Shown piece by piece: positions 63,989-64,000 of a DNA stretch of 64,000 nucleotides (position 1 is its first letter; every line of letters starts with the position of its first letter). The notes under the pieces were generated by a model. That model was given only the letters and a program-made list of their open reading frames with translations. It had not been told where the DNA came from and did no database searches. The DNA is from an uncultured Anaerolineae bacterium (GTDB lineage: Bacteria; Chloroflexota; Anaerolineae; J036; Brachytrichaceae). The position numbers were made by a program, and so were the translations under genes. Location of the stretch: the NCBI GenBank assembly GCA_937959265.1, contig CALGMA010000008.1:434001-498000 (forward strand). Direction: 5' to 3'.

Positions 63989-64000
63989 ATTCGTGCATCG

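Overview
The window reads as a GC-rich bacterial chromosome segment. The best guess is a Chloroflexota organism (Anaerolineae or Chloroflexia grade). This is inferred from two aldolase/short-chain-dehydrogenase fusions of the RhaEW type described in Chloroflexus, two-ATPase polyol importers, fused E1 alpha/beta dehydrogenase, bactofilin, a caspase-like protease, and secreted LysM/M23 proteins. No rRNA, CRISPR or phage region is visible. There is one tRNA (Leu, CAG). No gene-free stretch longer than about 200 bases was found.

Region 1 (1-4004): an ECF-type sigma factor with the start of a possible anti-sigma gene at the window edge; divergently, an OmpR-type response regulator and its histidine kinase; then a complete-looking IS256-family element whose transposase carries an internal in-frame deletion and which abuts the C-terminal stump of a glycosidase-like gene.

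Region 2 (4037-21189, all +): a large sugar/polyol catabolic island. It holds a MalK/UgpC-like ATPase, a small membrane protein, a TIM-family isomerase, an aldolase/SDR fusion, a LacI regulator behind a near-consensus promoter with an operator-like palindrome, a lipoprotein solute-binding protein, two permeases, a second small membrane protein, two mutually complementary degenerate ATPases, two DhaK/DhaL kinase pairs, a PfkB kinase and an RpiB-family isomerase. Two DAK kinases, a TIM paralogue and an RpiB paralogue match the toolkit of known tetritol/tetrulose (erythrulose) pathways, so import and breakdown of a C4 (or C3) polyol or ketose is the leading hypothesis.

Region 3 (21201-33162, all -): a secreted glycosidase, a membrane protein with a seven-residue repeat, a duplicated-domain lipoprotein, then sugar-metabolism genes: aldo/keto reductase, Gfo/Idh/MocA oxidoreductase, an AroE-like dehydrogenase, RhaEW, L-rhamnose isomerase and L-rhamnose mutarotase. 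No rhamnulokinase is in the window. A uracil-DNA-glycosylase-like gene and an RNase-H-fold gene, overlapping by 4 bases, sit inside this cluster.

Region 4 (33238-41482, all +): tRNA-Leu, a DivIC-like protein, bactofilin, gatC, gatA, a sugar nucleotidyltransferase, a caspase-like protease with a probable effector-associated domain, an orphan lipoyl E2 and a CrtI-like oxidoreductase.

Region 5 (41542-60718, all -): KtrAB potassium uptake, an SDR-like protein, a PH-domain membrane protein, fused E1 plus E2 of a 2-oxoacid dehydrogenase, a sugar module (zinc alcohol dehydrogenase, Gfo/Idh/MocA, ribulose-phosphate-epimerase-like, ROK kinase), then a block of envelope genes (binding-protein-like lipoprotein, two large GT-C-like membrane proteins, a LysM/SdrB-like surface protein). 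Region 6 (60830-63910, +): esterase, a TIGR03943/DUF1980 protein and a LysM-M23 peptidase.

Two themes cross the window. Arrays of tandem heptanucleotides occupy many intergenic gaps and sometimes encode the C-terminal tails of the upstream protein. Several genes have a -10-like hexamer only about 7-13 bases before the start codon, suggesting short or absent leaders.
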